Source: Scleroderma bovista (taxonomy: Eukaryota; Basidiomycota; Agaricomycetes; Boletales; Sclerodermataceae). From it: a DNA stretch of 40,546 nt. Below the pieces are notes generated by a model. That model had not been told where the DNA came from. It made no database searches and saw only the letters and a program-made list of their open reading frames with translations. The stretch lies in assembly GCA_037178675.1 (NCBI GenBank), contig JAYMGJ010000575.1, positions 1 to 40,546 on the forward strand, written 5' to 3'. Numbering within the stretch: the stretch's first letter is position 1; each line of letters opens with the position of its first letter. Below are positions 39,864 through 40,546 of the stretch, in pieces. The position numbers and the translations under genes are program-made.

Positions 39864-40546
39864 CTAAACCAGCCCAACATTTCTCTTCTGCAGCGCAGGC
39901 AACGCCAGCGCATTCTCCCACAGCGGCTCGAGCGTCACCGGCGAACAAAGCGAATCAACAAACGTCTTCCACTGCTCGTTCGCAGCACATATCTTGTTCA
40001 GATGCACCAACTGCGCTGGCGTGGGATGGTGTGCGTGGAATACAAACGCATAATCTGACAGATCGCCATACTGCACTATTTGGAACGAATTGTCGTCTAG
40101 TTTCATGAATGACGACATATCCACGCATTTCTCTGGGGTAAGCTTAAAAAAGTGAAGGTAAATCGAAAGTTTTTGCGCGGATACAAAAAAGGATACGCAC
40201 TACAAATGGTGGAGAGAGGGGTATGTTGCGATCTTTCCCGTCACACTTCACTCGTAATGACAGACGTCCGGAATCGGGCCAGGAGCAGGATGTACGCGAA
40301 GTAAGAAACGCTGCAGATGGGTCCTCCCCCTTTGGCGCCAACTGAAAGGCAGCGTGCAGATCGGGAAGACGATAGCATGCCAGGGAAATGCATATACTAT
40401 CCGACACTTGACTTTAAAGGCGCCGTGGTCATTTTTCGGAGGGTGTGGATAGGACAATGAAATCACTTACCCTGGTACAGATTGTCGATTAACCCACCGT
40501 GATACACTAGTATACATTGTTTCAGTGAGCGCGAAGTTGATGTTGT
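39864..40546 (-). CDS. Unidentified spliced gene, 3' part only
   Basis: Three exon parts splice cleanly: 40546-40471 (upstream part outside the window), 40411-40201 and 40130-39864, with introns 40470-40412 (GTAAGT..TTTAAAG) and 40200-40131 (GTGCGT..CAGAG). The protein continues from NINFALTETMYTSVSRWVNR through ISLACYRLPDLHAAFQLAPK to the C terminus with VQYGDLSDYAFVFHAHHPTP and KICAANEQWKTFVDSL. It has no stop, no transposon motif and no low complexity, so it is probably an ordinary conserved gene. I do not recognise the family. Confidence 0.65.

Overview
This window looks like nuclear DNA from a mushroom-forming fungus (Basidiomycota, Agaricomycetes). The evidence is many introns of about 45-60 bp with GT..AG ends, a Tad1-type LINE, a Copia element with copia-style half-tRNA priming, a KDZ transposase joined to a Ulp1-type protease, a Crypton-like tyrosine recombinase, and ordinary eukaryotic genes (tRNA-Val, DNA polymerase delta subunit 3) at the right end. 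I cannot name the species.

Layout. (1) 1-17133 is a nested transposon stack. A Copia retrotransposon on the minus strand (LTR about 16552-17133, tRNA-iMet-type primer site 16538-16551, two unidentified ORFs, gag, protease, integrase running off the left edge) is split by a LINE (3927-13723). The LINE has 14-bp target duplications and is itself split by a 1275-bp solo LTR (10360-11634, duplication GCGTT). Three more LTRs sit in the Copia (1-399, 1344-1953, 15646-15890). (2) 17300-24900 holds two divergent genes, one of proline/serine-rich type (minus) and one with a Zn2Cys6 cluster and coiled coil (plus), between two fields of the same 30-bp minisatellite. A different 35-bp minisatellite follows, containing a 228-bp solo LTR. 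(3) 25219-28424 is a tyrosine-recombinase gene (minus) with a tandemly duplicated exon-intron unit. (4) 29421-34685 is a tail-to-tail pair: a small basic-region gene (plus) and a 12-exon-segment KDZ-Ulp1 gene (minus) broken by an LTR. (5) 34686-37300 is low-complexity and mostly empty. (6) 37304-40546 is ordinary gene space: tRNA-Val(CAC), a 9-exon POLD3/Cdc27 gene that reads cleanly, and the 3' part of an unidentified gene.

The most striking global signal is decay of the mobile and expanded-family genes through TGA. I find 14 places in six different coding units where the same reading frame runs straight through a single TGA, and homology context usually suggests arginine. This fits CGA to TGA change (C to T at CpG). 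The two genes at the right end show none. The most novel structures are the two unknown ORFs between primer site and gag of the Copia, and the LINE carrying two diverged ORF1 paralogues in tandem.
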